DNA of 8,621 nt, from NCBI GenBank assembly GCA_012522875.1, contig JAAYJP010000088.1:1-8621 (forward strand), read 5' to 3'. A program made the position numbers and the translations under genes. The notes under the pieces were generated by a model. It ran no database searches and had not been told where the DNA came from. It worked only from the letters and a program-made list of their open reading frames with translations. This document shows, one piece after another, positions 1 to 6,268 of the stretch. Source of the DNA: Clostridiales bacterium (GTDB lineage: Bacteria; Bacillota; Clostridia; Christensenellales; Aristaeellaceae). Position 1 is the first letter of the stretch. Every line of letters starts with the position of its first letter.

Positions 1-12
1 CTGGAGAATTAC

Positions 13-774
13 CTACAGCACCTCGATCAATAAAGCGGCCATCAGCAGCCCCAGCACCACCAGCAGCAGCGCCCGGATAAAAGGGGCGCCTTTTTTGATG
101 GCCAGGCTTGCGCCCAAGGCATTCCCCAGGATGCTGAACAGGGCAGCTGGAAGGGCCAGGGCAAAGAGCACCCGGCCCGCGATGATCATGGTGATGGCGC
201 TGCCCACATTGCTGCCCAGGTTTACAAGGCGGGCTGTGCCGGAGGCGCGAAGCACGGGCATCCCCAGCAGGGACACATAGGCGATCATCAGAAAAGTGCC
301 CGTGCCGGGCCCCACCAGCCCATCATAGGAGCCCATCAACAAGCCAATCAGGAAGCTGGCGGGCAGGGAAAGGCTGGGCGGTACCAGCGCCCGGGAGACA
401 GCCAGGTCCCGCTTGCGGATGACAAAGAAAGCCACCAGGGGCAGGGCCAGGACCACGCCAGTCTTCACGGTTTGCGCAGGCAGCACCGTCAGCAGCCAGG
501 AGCCCACGGCCGCGCCCGGCACCGAGCCAATCAGGGAAGCGATGCCGCAGCGCCAGTCCACATGCCCTTTGCTGACATACTTGCCGGTGGCGACAGCCGT
601 ACCAAAAAGGGCGGACATCTTGTTGCTGCCCCCAGCCCAGTCAGGAGGCAACCCTGCCAGGTAATAGGCCGGCAGCGTCATCAAGCCCCCGCCGCCGGCG
701 ATACTGTCAATAAATCCCCCCAGGAACACCAGGGGGAGCACGATCAGGTAGGCCTTAAGCGTGAGCGCTGTCAT
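13..774 (-). CDS. TSUP (TauE/SafE, YfcA-like) membrane transporter
   Basis: This is a complete 253-residue integral membrane protein of the TSUP family (COG0730, YfcA branch). The family moves small anions such as sulfite, sulfonates or other organosulfur compounds across the cytoplasmic membrane; the substrate cannot be read from the sequence. The two half-repeats typical of the family are visible. The first is a glycine-rich GGFIDSIAGGGGLMTLP segment at about residues 19-35, followed by GGSNK (48-52). The second is GSYDGLVGPGTGTFLM at 148-163, followed by SGTARLVNLGSN (178-189). About seven or eight hydrophobic segments fill the rest, and the length is normal. The ATG at 774 is preceded by GAGG with an 8-nt spacer (and AGG closer in), so this start is preferred. 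It is transcribed divergently from the SGNH hydrolase and has its own promoter. Family assignment is secure; the specific role is unknown. Confidence 0.93.
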   Translation of the reverse strand: MTALTLKAYLIVLPLVFLGGFIDSIAGGGGLMTLPAYYLAGLPPDWAGGSNKMSALFGTAVATGKYVSKGHVDWRCGIASLIGSVPGAAVGSWLLTVLPAQTVKTGVVLALPLVAFFVIRKRDLAVSRALVPPSLSLPASFLIGLLMGSYDGLVGPGTGTFLMIAYVSLLGMPVLRASGTARLVNLGSNVGSAITMIIAGRVLFALALPAALFSILGNALGASLAIKKGAPFIRALLLVVLGLLMAALLIEVL

Positions 775-801
775 TTTTCCTGCCTCTTTTATGATTGGCC
801 T

Positions 802-830
802 ATCCTATCACGCCAAGAGGACGCTTTCAA
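802..830 (-). promoter_or_regulatory. Sigma-A type promoter of the TSUP gene
   Basis: On the minus strand there is a -35 box TTGAAA (830-825), a 17-bp spacer, and a -10 box TAGGAT (807-802, 4 of 6 to consensus). Transcription would begin near 795, giving a leader of about 20 nt that includes the GAGG ribosome binding site. The -35 box sits 8 bp from the -35 box of the divergent hydrolase promoter. Confidence 0.6.
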
Positions 831-838
831 GGGATTCG

Positions 839-867
839 TTGACTTGCCCGGCACCGGGCCATATACT
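839..867 (+). promoter_or_regulatory. Sigma-A type promoter of the SGNH hydrolase gene
   Basis: TTGACT (839-844), exactly 17 bp, then TATACT (862-867): each box matches consensus at 5 of 6 positions with the optimal spacing. The start of transcription would fall near 874, and a GGAGGTGG ribosome binding site follows at 881-888 with the ATG at 893. The short, coherent arrangement of promoter, leader, ribosome binding site and start codon makes this a strong prediction. It also argues against the upstream in-frame ATG at 761, which lies ahead of the promoter. Confidence 0.75.
846..859. promoter_or_regulatory. Palindromic candidate operator in the hydrolase promoter spacer
   Basis: GCCCGG-CA-CCGGGC is a perfect inverted repeat (6-bp arms, 2-bp centre) lying wholly between the -35 and -10 boxes of the hydrolase promoter. 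A repressor bound here would block RNA polymerase. No regulator family can be named from the motif alone, and GC-rich palindromes do occur by chance in GC-rich DNA. Confidence 0.4.
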
Positions 868-892
868 TGGCGAGGATCAGGGAGGTGGCAGG

Positions 893-1585
893 ATGACGAT
901 GGCAAACATTGCTGTGTGGGGAGATTCTATCGGACGTGCGGTGGGCTTTAACGACAGCTTGGGCCGCTACGCGGTAATCAAGCCCAACTACCGGGAGATG
1001 CTGCTCCAGTCCCGGGCGGTCAACATCCTCAACCACGCCCGCTTTGGCGCTACCCTTCCAGAGGGCCTGGCGGACTTCCTGGATGCGGGAGAAGTGGATG
1101 CCCCGGCTGTGGCCATCCAATTTGGCGGGAATGACTGTAATTATGACTGGGCTGCCATCTCCGAAAACCCGCAGGCTTTCCATGGCCCGCGCACTGCGCT
1201 GGAGGCGTTTGAAAAGGGTTTGTGCCGCTTCGCCCAGCTGGTGCAGGACCGCGGAAAAACCGCCATTCTGGTAACACCTCCGCCACTGGATGCCCAGCGT
1301 TTTTTCGCCTGGGTGACCAGGGGCTTGAATGCTGACGCCATCCTCAGTTTCCTGGGGGACATCCAGCATGTGTATCGCTGGCAGGAGCGTTACGCCGCCG
1401 CCGTCCACCGTGCAGCCCGTCACGCCCGCTGCCGTTTGTTTGACCTGCGGGATGCCTTCCTGGCGGCCGACCATTTCCAGGACAACCTGTGCCTGGACGG
1501 GATGCACCCCAATGAAAAGGGCCAGAACCTCATCGCCTGTGCCATAAAGGACGCGCTGCCCAGGCTGGGCCTGCCCACCCCCTGA
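893..1585 (+). CDS. SGNH/GDSL-family hydrolase (esterase-like)
   Basis: This is a 230-residue single-domain SGNH hydrolase; members cleave ester bonds in lipids, acylated sugars or other small acyl compounds. Visible blocks are GDS at residues 10-12 (nucleophile Ser12), Gly52 in the ARFGAT segment (block II), GGND at 78-81 (oxyanion Asn80), and DGMH at 202-205 (catalytic Asp202 and His205). All four blocks are intact and in order, so it is probably active. There is no signal peptide or membrane segment, so it should act in the cytoplasm. The ATG at 893 is chosen because GGAGGTGG (881-888) sits 4-7 nt ahead, the first residues run straight into the block I strand, and a clear promoter lies just upstream. 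An in-frame ATG at 761 would add residues encoded by the promoter region. The second codon after ACG (899) is also ATG, a close alternative. The substrate is unknown. It diverges from the TSUP transporter. Confidence 0.9.
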   Translation: MTMANIAVWGDSIGRAVGFNDSLGRYAVIKPNYREMLLQSRAVNILNHARFGATLPEGLADFLDAGEVDAPAVAIQFGGNDCNYDWAAISENPQAFHGPRTALEAFEKGLCRFAQLVQDRGKTAILVTPPPLDAQRFFAWVTRGLNADAILSFLGDIQHVYRWQERYAAAVHRAARHARCRLFDLRDAFLAADHFQDNLCLDGMHPNEKGQNLIACAIKDALPRLGLPTP

Positions 1586-1617
1586 GCGTTCGCCACAATG
1601 GCAGCAGTTCCGAACAC

Positions 1618-1640
1618 AAAAAAGGAGTTCAGGCTCTTTT
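1618..1640. terminator. Weak candidate bidirectional terminator
   Basis: A run of six A (1618-1623) leads into a short stem, 1621-1627 pairing with 1634-1640, around a TTCAGG loop, ending in TTTT. In the plus direction the stem is 7 bp including one G-U pair. In the minus direction it has one A-C mismatch but ends in six T. It lies 33 nt after the hydrolase stop, between convergent genes, which fits a shared terminator. The stem is short and AT-rich at its base, so confidence is modest. Confidence 0.35.
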
Positions 1641-1680
1641 AACAGGATATAGTGCCCCATCAGAGAGAAGCATCAGGCTC

Positions 1681-1720
1681 CAGCACGATAAAATGACCTT
1701 CCCGTGCTGCAGTTTCCTGC
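1681..1720 (-). repeat. Paired hairpins in the 3' trailer of the ABC operon
   Basis: CAGCACG (1681-1687) and CGTGCTG (1703-1709) form a perfect 7-bp inverted repeat with a 15-nt loop. Directly beside it, on the minus-strand transcript, GCAG-GAAA-CTGC (1720-1709) forms a 4-bp stem capped by a GNRA-type tetraloop. The base at 1709 is shared, so the two stems compete for one nucleotide or stack. Neither is followed by a T-run, so this is not a standard intrinsic terminator. It could stabilise the mRNA 3' end, or be chance. The rest of 1586-1739 holds no gene I can support. Confidence 0.35.
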
Positions 1721-1739
1721 TGACAATTGATGGGCGCTT

Positions 1740-2615
1740 TCAGCCCTTCATCCCTCCCCGGGCCACGCCGCCCACGATCTGTTTACGGGCGATAAGGAAG
1801 AGGAGGATGATGGGCAGCACCACCACGGTGGAGGCGGCCATGAGGAGCTCAAAGTTGATGCCGCCCTCGGTCATGAAGACATACAGCCCCAGGGGCAGGG
1901 TGCGGTTGGCGGTGGAGTTGATGACCAGCATCGGCCACATGAAGGAGTTCCAGGAGGTGATGGCGTTCAGGAGGACGATGGTGGTGAGCGCCGGCCTGGC
2001 GATGGGCACCATGACCTTCCAGAGGTAGGTCCAGTTGCCGGCACCGTCCACCCGGGCCGACCAGTATAGCCCGTCCGGGATGGAGAGGAAGAAGTTGCGC
2101 AGGATATAGGTGTAAAAGATGCTGCCCAGGAACGGGATAAACAGGGACAGCCGGTTATCGATCAGACGCCAGGCAGCGATGGTCTCATAGTTGGTGATGA
2201 CCAGCATTTCAAAGGGAATCATCATCAGCGACAGCAGCAGGGTAAAAAGCAGATTCCTCCCGGGGAACTTCAGCCTGGAAAAAGCGAAAGCGGCCAGGAT
2301 GGTGACCAGTCCGGTTCCCGCTACGCTGGCGGCTGTGATCAAAGCTGAGTTGAGGAAATAGATGCCAAAGGGAGCCTTCTCAAAAACAGTGGCGAAGTTC
2401 TCAAACCGGGGGGCGGCAGGCAGCCACCGGGGTGGGAATGTGGCTACCTCCTGGGGCGTTTTGAACGCGGAGGTGAACATCCAGAAAAAGGGGAATAACA
2501 TCACCACGGCACCCAGTGCCAGGAAGAAGTAGGTGGCCCCCCGCGCCAGAAGGGCGCGCAGGCGGTTGGCGCGGGCGATTTCCGCGCAAAGGCCGGCGCT
2601 CTCTTTTGCTGTCAT
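1740..2615 (-). CDS. ABC importer permease, MalG-like (CUT1 family)
   Basis: This 291-residue inner-membrane permease is the second transmembrane subunit of a CUT1-type ABC importer for sugars, oligosaccharides or glycerol phosphodiesters. About six membrane segments are visible, the first near residues 28-50. The cytoplasmic coupling loop that docks on the ATPase is at about 184-210 (YWSARVDGAG, then the P-I-A-R-P ending). The tail ends in GGMKG, close to the KG ending common in MalG relatives. The usual EAA motif reads W-S-A, lacking the Glu. The ATG at 2615 starts 1 nt after the MalF-like stop. Its GGAG (2627-2624) lies inside the end of that gene, 8 nt from the start and within a small AGTGG-AG-CCACT palindrome, so translation is probably coupled. 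It is the last gene of the cassette and no binding protein follows. The substrate is not determinable. Confidence 0.93.
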   Translation of the reverse strand: MTAKESAGLCAEIARANRLRALLARGATYFFLALGAVVMLFPFFWMFTSAFKTPQEVATFPPRWLPAAPRFENFATVFEKAPFGIYFLNSALITAASVAGTGLVTILAAFAFSRLKFPGRNLLFTLLLSLMMIPFEMLVITNYETIAAWRLIDNRLSLFIPFLGSIFYTYILRNFFLSIPDGLYWSARVDGAGNWTYLWKVMVPIARPALTTIVLLNAITSWNSFMWPMLVINSTANRTLPLGLYVFMTEGGINFELLMAASTVVVLPIILLFLIARKQIVGGVARGGMKG

Positions 2616-2616
2616 T

Positions 2617-3531
2617 TCAGTGGCTCCACTTGCGCTGGATCACCTGCTGGAGCATGGTGATCACAAAGATAATCAGGAACAGGATCATTGCCGCCGCAGC
2701 GGCGCGCCCCAGCTTCCATTTGATATAGAACTGGTCATAGATGTAGTACACCACAGTATAAAGATTGTAGCTTGGACCGGGCCGGCCGTTGAACAGCGGG
2801 AATATCTCATTGAACACCTTGGAGGTGGAGATGGTGTTGATGGTGAGCACCAGGCCGATGGTGGGGGCCAGCATGGGCACCGTGATGCGGAAAAAGATAC
2901 GCGCGCTCTTCGCCCCGTCCACCCGGGCGGCGATATAGTGGGTTTCGTCGATGTTTTGAAGGCCGGAGAGCATCAGGATGATGGTAAAGGGAAGGATGCT
3001 CCAGACCCCATAGATGATCAATGCCCAGAGGCTCCACTCCGGCGCCTGGAGCCAGTTGATTTTCCCCGCGCCAAACCAGGAAAGGATCTGGTTGATGACG
3101 CCAAAGTCCCGGCTGAACATGAATTTCCACGCCAATCCCGCTGCCGTTACTGCGGTCACCATGGGCATGAAATAGGCCGTCTGGAAGAGGGCCATGCCCT
3201 TCACCTTGCGGTTGAGCAGATTGGCGATGAGGATGGACAGGATGGTTGACAGCGGCACCACCACAGCCACATAGATGGCCGTGTTCTGAAGGGCATTGAT
3301 AAAGTAGCGGTCCCTGAGGACGTAGGCGTAGTTCTCCATCCCCACCTGGGTGAAGCGGCCGGTGAGCATCTGGTAGCCTTCCTTGAAGCTCATCAGCACC
3401 ACGTTGATGACCGGATACAGGGTGAACACCGCGATGGCCGCCAGAAAAGGCGTCAGGTACGCCAAAGGCTCCAGCGCCCGGGCCAGCGGGCGGTCCCGGT
3501 AGGCGTATTTTCGCTTTCCTGGAGCAGTCAT
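2617..3531 (-). CDS. ABC importer permease, MalF/UgpA-like (CUT1 family)
   Basis: This 304-residue inner-membrane permease pairs with the MalG-like protein to form the channel of a CUT1 ABC importer. The basic N-terminus (residues 1-17) precedes the first membrane segment (about 22-48). An external loop carries a GMENYAYVL-type segment (64-72), and five further hydrophobic segments follow. The coupling loop is at 199-221 (YIAARVDGAK to VPML). A late FNGRPGPSYNLYT motif (247-259) precedes a family-typical YYIYDQFY stretch. As in its partner, the Glu of the EAA motif is replaced (Ile). It lacks the long N-terminal extension of enterobacterial MalF, as is usual in Gram-positive relatives. The ATG at 3531 overlaps the ATPase stop codon by 4 bp (ATGA), which indicates translational coupling; only a weak GGGGAA lies upstream. 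The likely cargo is a sugar or glycerol-3-phosphate-like compound, but this is an inference from the family. Confidence 0.93.
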   Translation of the reverse strand: MTAPGKRKYAYRDRPLARALEPLAYLTPFLAAIAVFTLYPVINVVLMSFKEGYQMLTGRFTQVGMENYAYVLRDRYFINALQNTAIYVAVVVPLSTILSILIANLLNRKVKGMALFQTAYFMPMVTAVTAAGLAWKFMFSRDFGVINQILSWFGAGKINWLQAPEWSLWALIIYGVWSILPFTIILMLSGLQNIDETHYIAARVDGAKSARIFFRITVPMLAPTIGLVLTINTISTSKVFNEIFPLFNGRPGPSYNLYTVVYYIYDQFYIKWKLGRAAAAAMILFLIIFVITMLQQVIQRKWSH

Positions 3532-4595
3532 AACAGGCGTTCCCCGGTTTCCCCGTCAAACAGGAAGGTGCCCCGCTCCCTGAAAGCGATGGGGATTTCT
3601 GTCCCTGGCCGGGGCAGCATATCCCCGTCCAGATAGCAGCGGAAACTGTGTCCGCCGATGTCAAAGTATCCCAGCACCTCCTTGCCCATGGCATAGATGC
3701 TTTCAACGGAAGCGCTAAACAGCGCTCCTTCGTCCGGATCCGGCACATGGGCGCTCTCCGCACGCACCGCCAGGATCAGCGGGCGTCCCTCAGGCGCCCC
3801 CGCCCCCCTTGAAAAGGGGAAACGGGCCTGCCCGCCCTCCAGGATGAACGCACCGCCTTTCATGTGCCCGGGCAGGTGGTTGATGGGGGGGGTGCCCAGG
3901 AAATCCGCCACGAACTGGTTTCGGGGCTCATGATACAGCCGCTGGGGCTCATCCTCCTGCTGCAAGCGGCCGGCATTCATGAGGACGATGCGATCGGAGA
4001 TGCTCATGGCTTCTTCCTGATCGTGGGTGACAAAAACGGTGGTTACCCGCGTCTCCTGCTGAATGCGCCTGATCTCCTCCCGCATCTCAAGCCTCAGCCT
4101 GGCATCCAGGTTGGACAGCGGCTCATCCAGCAAAAGGAGGTTTGGTTTTTTTACCAGGGCCCTTGCGATGGCCACCCGCTGCTGCTGCCCCCCGGAGAGC
4201 TCCCGGGGCTTTCTGTGCAGGAGATTGTCCACGTGTACCAGCGCTGCCATGGCCCGGGCGCTTTCCTCACGCTGGGCCCGGGGCACTTTTTTAATTTCCA
4301 GGGGAAAGGAGATATTGCCCAGCACCGTCATGTGCGGGTAAAGGGAGTAGTTCTGGAACACCAGGCCAATGCCCCGGAGTTCCGGCGGAAGCCCGGTCAC
4401 CGCTTCCCCGTCAAAAAGGATTTCACCGCGGGTTGCCGGCACGATGCCCGCCAGGAGGTTTAGTACCGTGCTCTTCCCGCAGCCGGAAGGCCCCAGGATG
4501 GAGGTCAGGTGACCGTCCTCCAGGGTGACCGTGAAGTCCTCCACCGCCACAGTGCTTCCAAAGTGCTTGGTCAGCCCACGCATCTCAACCTTCAT
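3528..4595 (-). CDS. ABC importer ATPase, MalK/UgpC/MsmK-like
   Basis: This 355-residue nucleotide-binding subunit powers the importer. In order: Walker A GPSGCGKST (35-43), Q-loop Gln81 in VFQNYSLYPHM, signature LSGGQ (134-138 region), Walker B LLLLDEP with catalytic Glu158, D-loop SNLD (161-164), and switch His191 in VTHDQEEA. After GTPPIN (234-239) comes a TOBE/OB-type C-terminal regulatory domain, as in MalK and UgpC. All catalytic residues are present and the length is normal. The ATG at 4595 is chosen because AGGAGG (4606-4601) lies 5 nt upstream and MKVEMRGLTKHFG matches the usual family N-terminus. The frame is open back to 4712, but those extra residues are encoded by the promoter and inverted repeat. 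It is first in the cassette and shares 4 bp with the MalF-like gene. MsmK-type ATPases can serve several importers, so its partners may not be limited to the adjacent permeases. Confidence 0.95.
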   Translation of the reverse strand: MKVEMRGLTKHFGSTVAVEDFTVTLEDGHLTSILGPSGCGKSTVLNLLAGIVPATRGEILFDGEAVTGLPPELRGIGLVFQNYSLYPHMTVLGNISFPLEIKKVPRAQREESARAMAALVHVDNLLHRKPRELSGGQQQRVAIARALVKKPNLLLLDEPLSNLDARLRLEMREEIRRIQQETRVTTVFVTHDQEEAMSISDRIVLMNAGRLQQEDEPQRLYHEPRNQFVADFLGTPPINHLPGHMKGGAFILEGGQARFPFSRGAGAPEGRPLILAVRAESAHVPDPDEGALFSASVESIYAMGKEVLGYFDIGGHSFRCYLDGDMLPRPGTEIPIAFRERGTFLFDGETGERLL

Positions 4596-4658
4596 CCCGG
4601 CCTCCTGCCCCTGTTTTGGTTCTGGTGTGTGTCCAGGTCCGCCCGCTCCCATGCCCTT

Positions 4659-4687
4659 ATAGTACAGAACATACCCCGGCTGTTCAA
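4659..4687 (-). promoter_or_regulatory. Sigma-A type promoter of the ABC cassette
   Basis: On the minus strand TTGAAC (4687-4682), 17 bp, then TACTAT (4664-4659). Transcription would start near 4652, leaving a leader of about 57 nt before the ATPase start at 4595. The right arm of a 10-bp inverted repeat falls within the spacer. This promoter implies that the importer is not simply a tail of the glycolytic operon. Confidence 0.6.
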
Positions 4688-4705
4688 GAAAAACTGCCGG
4701 GGTAT
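4671..4705. repeat. Perfect 10-bp inverted repeat overlapping the ABC promoter
   Basis: ATACCCCGGC (4671-4680) and GCCGGGGTAT (4696-4705) are exact reverse complements separated by 15 bp. One arm lies between the -35 and -10 boxes of the ABC promoter; the other lies just upstream of the -35. That geometry suits a two-site operator. As RNA from gpmI it could also fold into a 10-bp hairpin, but the following minus-strand bases have no T-run, so a classical terminator is unlikely. A T-rich stretch (TTTTTCTT in the minus sense) lies in the loop, so a much weaker 4-bp TGCC/GGCA terminator stem ahead of it is also conceivable. Confidence 0.55.
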
Positions 4706-4720
4706 ATGGCAATGCGCTGG

Positions 4721-6259
4721 CTAAATCAGCGGCTTTCCCGTCATCTCGGGGGGAATGGGCAGGCCCATGGATTTGAGCATCGTGGGGGCCAGGTCGCTTA
4801 ATCGGCCGCCTTCCTTGAGGGTTTTTCCGATGAACTCCTCCCCGCAGGCGATTAACGGCACGGGATTTGACGTGTGGGCGGTGTGGGGCTGGCCGGTCTG
4901 GTAGTCTGTCATCTGGTCGGCATTGCCGTGATCGGCGGTCACAAAAGCCCGGCCTCCCAGGGATATGATCTGGTCCACCAATTTGCCTACATCCCGGTCC
5001 ACTTCCCTGACCGCTTCAACAGCCGCCTGTATGATGCCGGTGTGGCCTACCATGTCGCAGTTGGCGAAGTTCAGGATCATCACATCATACTTGCCGGAAG
5101 CGATAAGCTCAGAGGCCTTCTCTGTCACCTCAGGCGCCGACATTTCCGGTTTCAGGTCGAAGGTAGCTACCTTGGAGGAAGGGATCAGTACCCTGTCCTC
5201 CCCGGCATTGGAGCGTTCCACGCCGCCGTTGAAGAAAAAGGTGACGTGCGCATATTTCTGCGTCTCGGCGATACGCACCTGGGCCAGTCCGTTGTCCGCC
5301 AGGTATTCGCCCAGGGTGTTCCGGATATCCGATGGCGGGTTGACAACATCGATGCCGGTGAAGGTCTCGTCATACTGCGTCATGCTCACCACATTCAGGG
5401 GCAGAAAGCCCTTTCCCCGGATGAAGCCGGTGAAATCCGCCTGAATGAGGCTTCGGACAATCTGGCGCATACGGTCCGGGCGGAAATTGAAGCAAATCAG
5501 GCTGTCCCCGGCCGAGAGTTGACCCACGGGCAGGCCGTCCCTGAGGATGACCACGGGTTTTACGAACTCATCCGTAATACCTCCGTCATAACTGTCCAGC
5601 ACCGCCTGGACGGGATCATCGGCAAAAACGCCTTCCCCTATCACCATGGCATCATAGCCCAACTTTACCCGGTCCCAGAGGTTGTCCCGGTCCATGCCCC
5701 AGTAACGCCCCTGAATGGTGGCGATTTTCCCCAGTTTGAGGGACTGGAGCTTCTCCTGAAGCTGTTTGACATAGCCCGCCCCGCTGGTGGGAGGCACATC
5801 CCGGCCGTCCAGGAGGCAATGGACATACACCTGGTTCAGGCCCCGCTCCTTCGCCATGTCAAGCAGTGCGAAGAGATGGCTGATGTGGCTGTGCACGCCG
5901 CCGTCAGACAATAGCCCCATGAGGTGAAGCGCCCGCCCGGTATTCCGCGCTGTATCCATCGCCTTGATCAGGGGCGCTTTTCTGAACAGCTCGCCGGACT
6001 CGATATCCCGGGTGATTTGCATCAGTTCCTGGTTTACCACACGCCCCGCGCCGATGTTCAGATGGCCCACCTCGGAGTTGCCCATCTGTCCCGGCGGCAG
6101 GCCCACATCCGGGCCGCTGGCAGAAAGCTGCGTATGGGGGTAGAGGGCCATGAGCCGGTCCAGGTTGGGGGTTCCGGCGGCCGTGATGGCGTTGCCCTCC
6201 GGATTCGGATTGATGCCAAAACCATCCATGATGATCAGGGCGGTCAGTTTTTTGGACAT
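4721..6259 (-). CDS. gpmI: 2,3-bisphosphoglycerate-independent phosphoglycerate mutase
   Basis: GpmI interconverts 3-phosphoglycerate and 2-phosphoglycerate in cytoplasmic glycolysis, through a phosphoserine intermediate and two bound Mn ions. At 512 residues it is full length. Key elements are the metal ligand Asp12 in MDGFG, the nucleophile Ser62 in MGNSEVGHLN, SDGGVHSH (118-125), DGRD (151-154), RPDRMRQ (260-266), a central FFFNGG segment (341-346), then metal ligands Asp402 and His406 in NCDMVGHTG, Asp443-His444 in TADHGNAD, and His462 in HTAHTSN. All expected catalytic residues are seen. The ATG at 6259 has AAGGAG 5 nt upstream (6270-6265), which overlaps the tpiA stop codon, so the two genes are tightly packed. 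Only 9 nt separate them. The enolase gene that commonly follows gpmI is absent; an ABC cassette follows instead. Confidence 0.98.
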   Translation of the reverse strand: MSKKLTALIIMDGFGINPNPEGNAITAAGTPNLDRLMALYPHTQLSASGPDVGLPPGQMGNSEVGHLNIGAGRVVNQELMQITRDIESGELFRKAPLIKAMDTARNTGRALHLMGLLSDGGVHSHISHLFALLDMAKERGLNQVYVHCLLDGRDVPPTSGAGYVKQLQEKLQSLKLGKIATIQGRYWGMDRDNLWDRVKLGYDAMVIGEGVFADDPVQAVLDSYDGGITDEFVKPVVILRDGLPVGQLSAGDSLICFNFRPDRMRQIVRSLIQADFTGFIRGKGFLPLNVVSMTQYDETFTGIDVVNPPSDIRNTLGEYLADNGLAQVRIAETQKYAHVTFFFNGGVERSNAGEDRVLIPSSKVATFDLKPEMSAPEVTEKASELIASGKYDVMILNFANCDMVGHTGIIQAAVEAVREVDRDVGKLVDQIISLGGRAFVTADHGNADQMTDYQTGQPHTAHTSNPVPLIACGEEFIGKTLKEGGRLSDLAPTMLKSMGLPIPPEMTGKPLI

Positions 6260-6268
6260 GATGTCTCC

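Noticed and set aside
761..892. Upstream ATG extending the hydrolase by 44 residues
   Set aside because: The extension would be encoded ahead of and through the promoter and overlap the divergent transporter start, with no ribosome binding site; the ATG at 893 has a strong one.
827..1660. Long open frame antisense to the SGNH hydrolase
   Set aside because: It mirrors the codon pattern of the real gene, resembles no family, and crosses the hydrolase promoter; the sense protein has a full catalytic motif set.
1693..2028. Small plus-strand open frame beginning in the convergent intergenic region
   Set aside because: Most of it is antisense to the MalG-like permease, with no ribosome binding site and no recognisable protein features.
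2807..3763. 318-residue minus-strand open frame overlapping the ATPase end and the MalF-like permease
   Set aside because: It is a frame-shifted reading of the two real genes, rich in Pro, Gly and His and without domain features.
858..4710. Nine-base match GCCATATAC shared by the hydrolase promoter (858-866, plus) and the ABC upstream region (4710-4702, minus)
   Set aside because: Only one copy forms part of a promoter -10 box; the match is short and has no symmetry, so it is probably chance.
4596..4712. Upstream ATGs extending the ABC ATPase (4712, or 4652 as a leaderless start)
   Set aside because: The extra residues translate the inverted repeat and promoter; AGGAGG and the family N-terminus both point to 4595. 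The coincidence of the 4652 ATG with the predicted transcription start is noted but not supported by homology.
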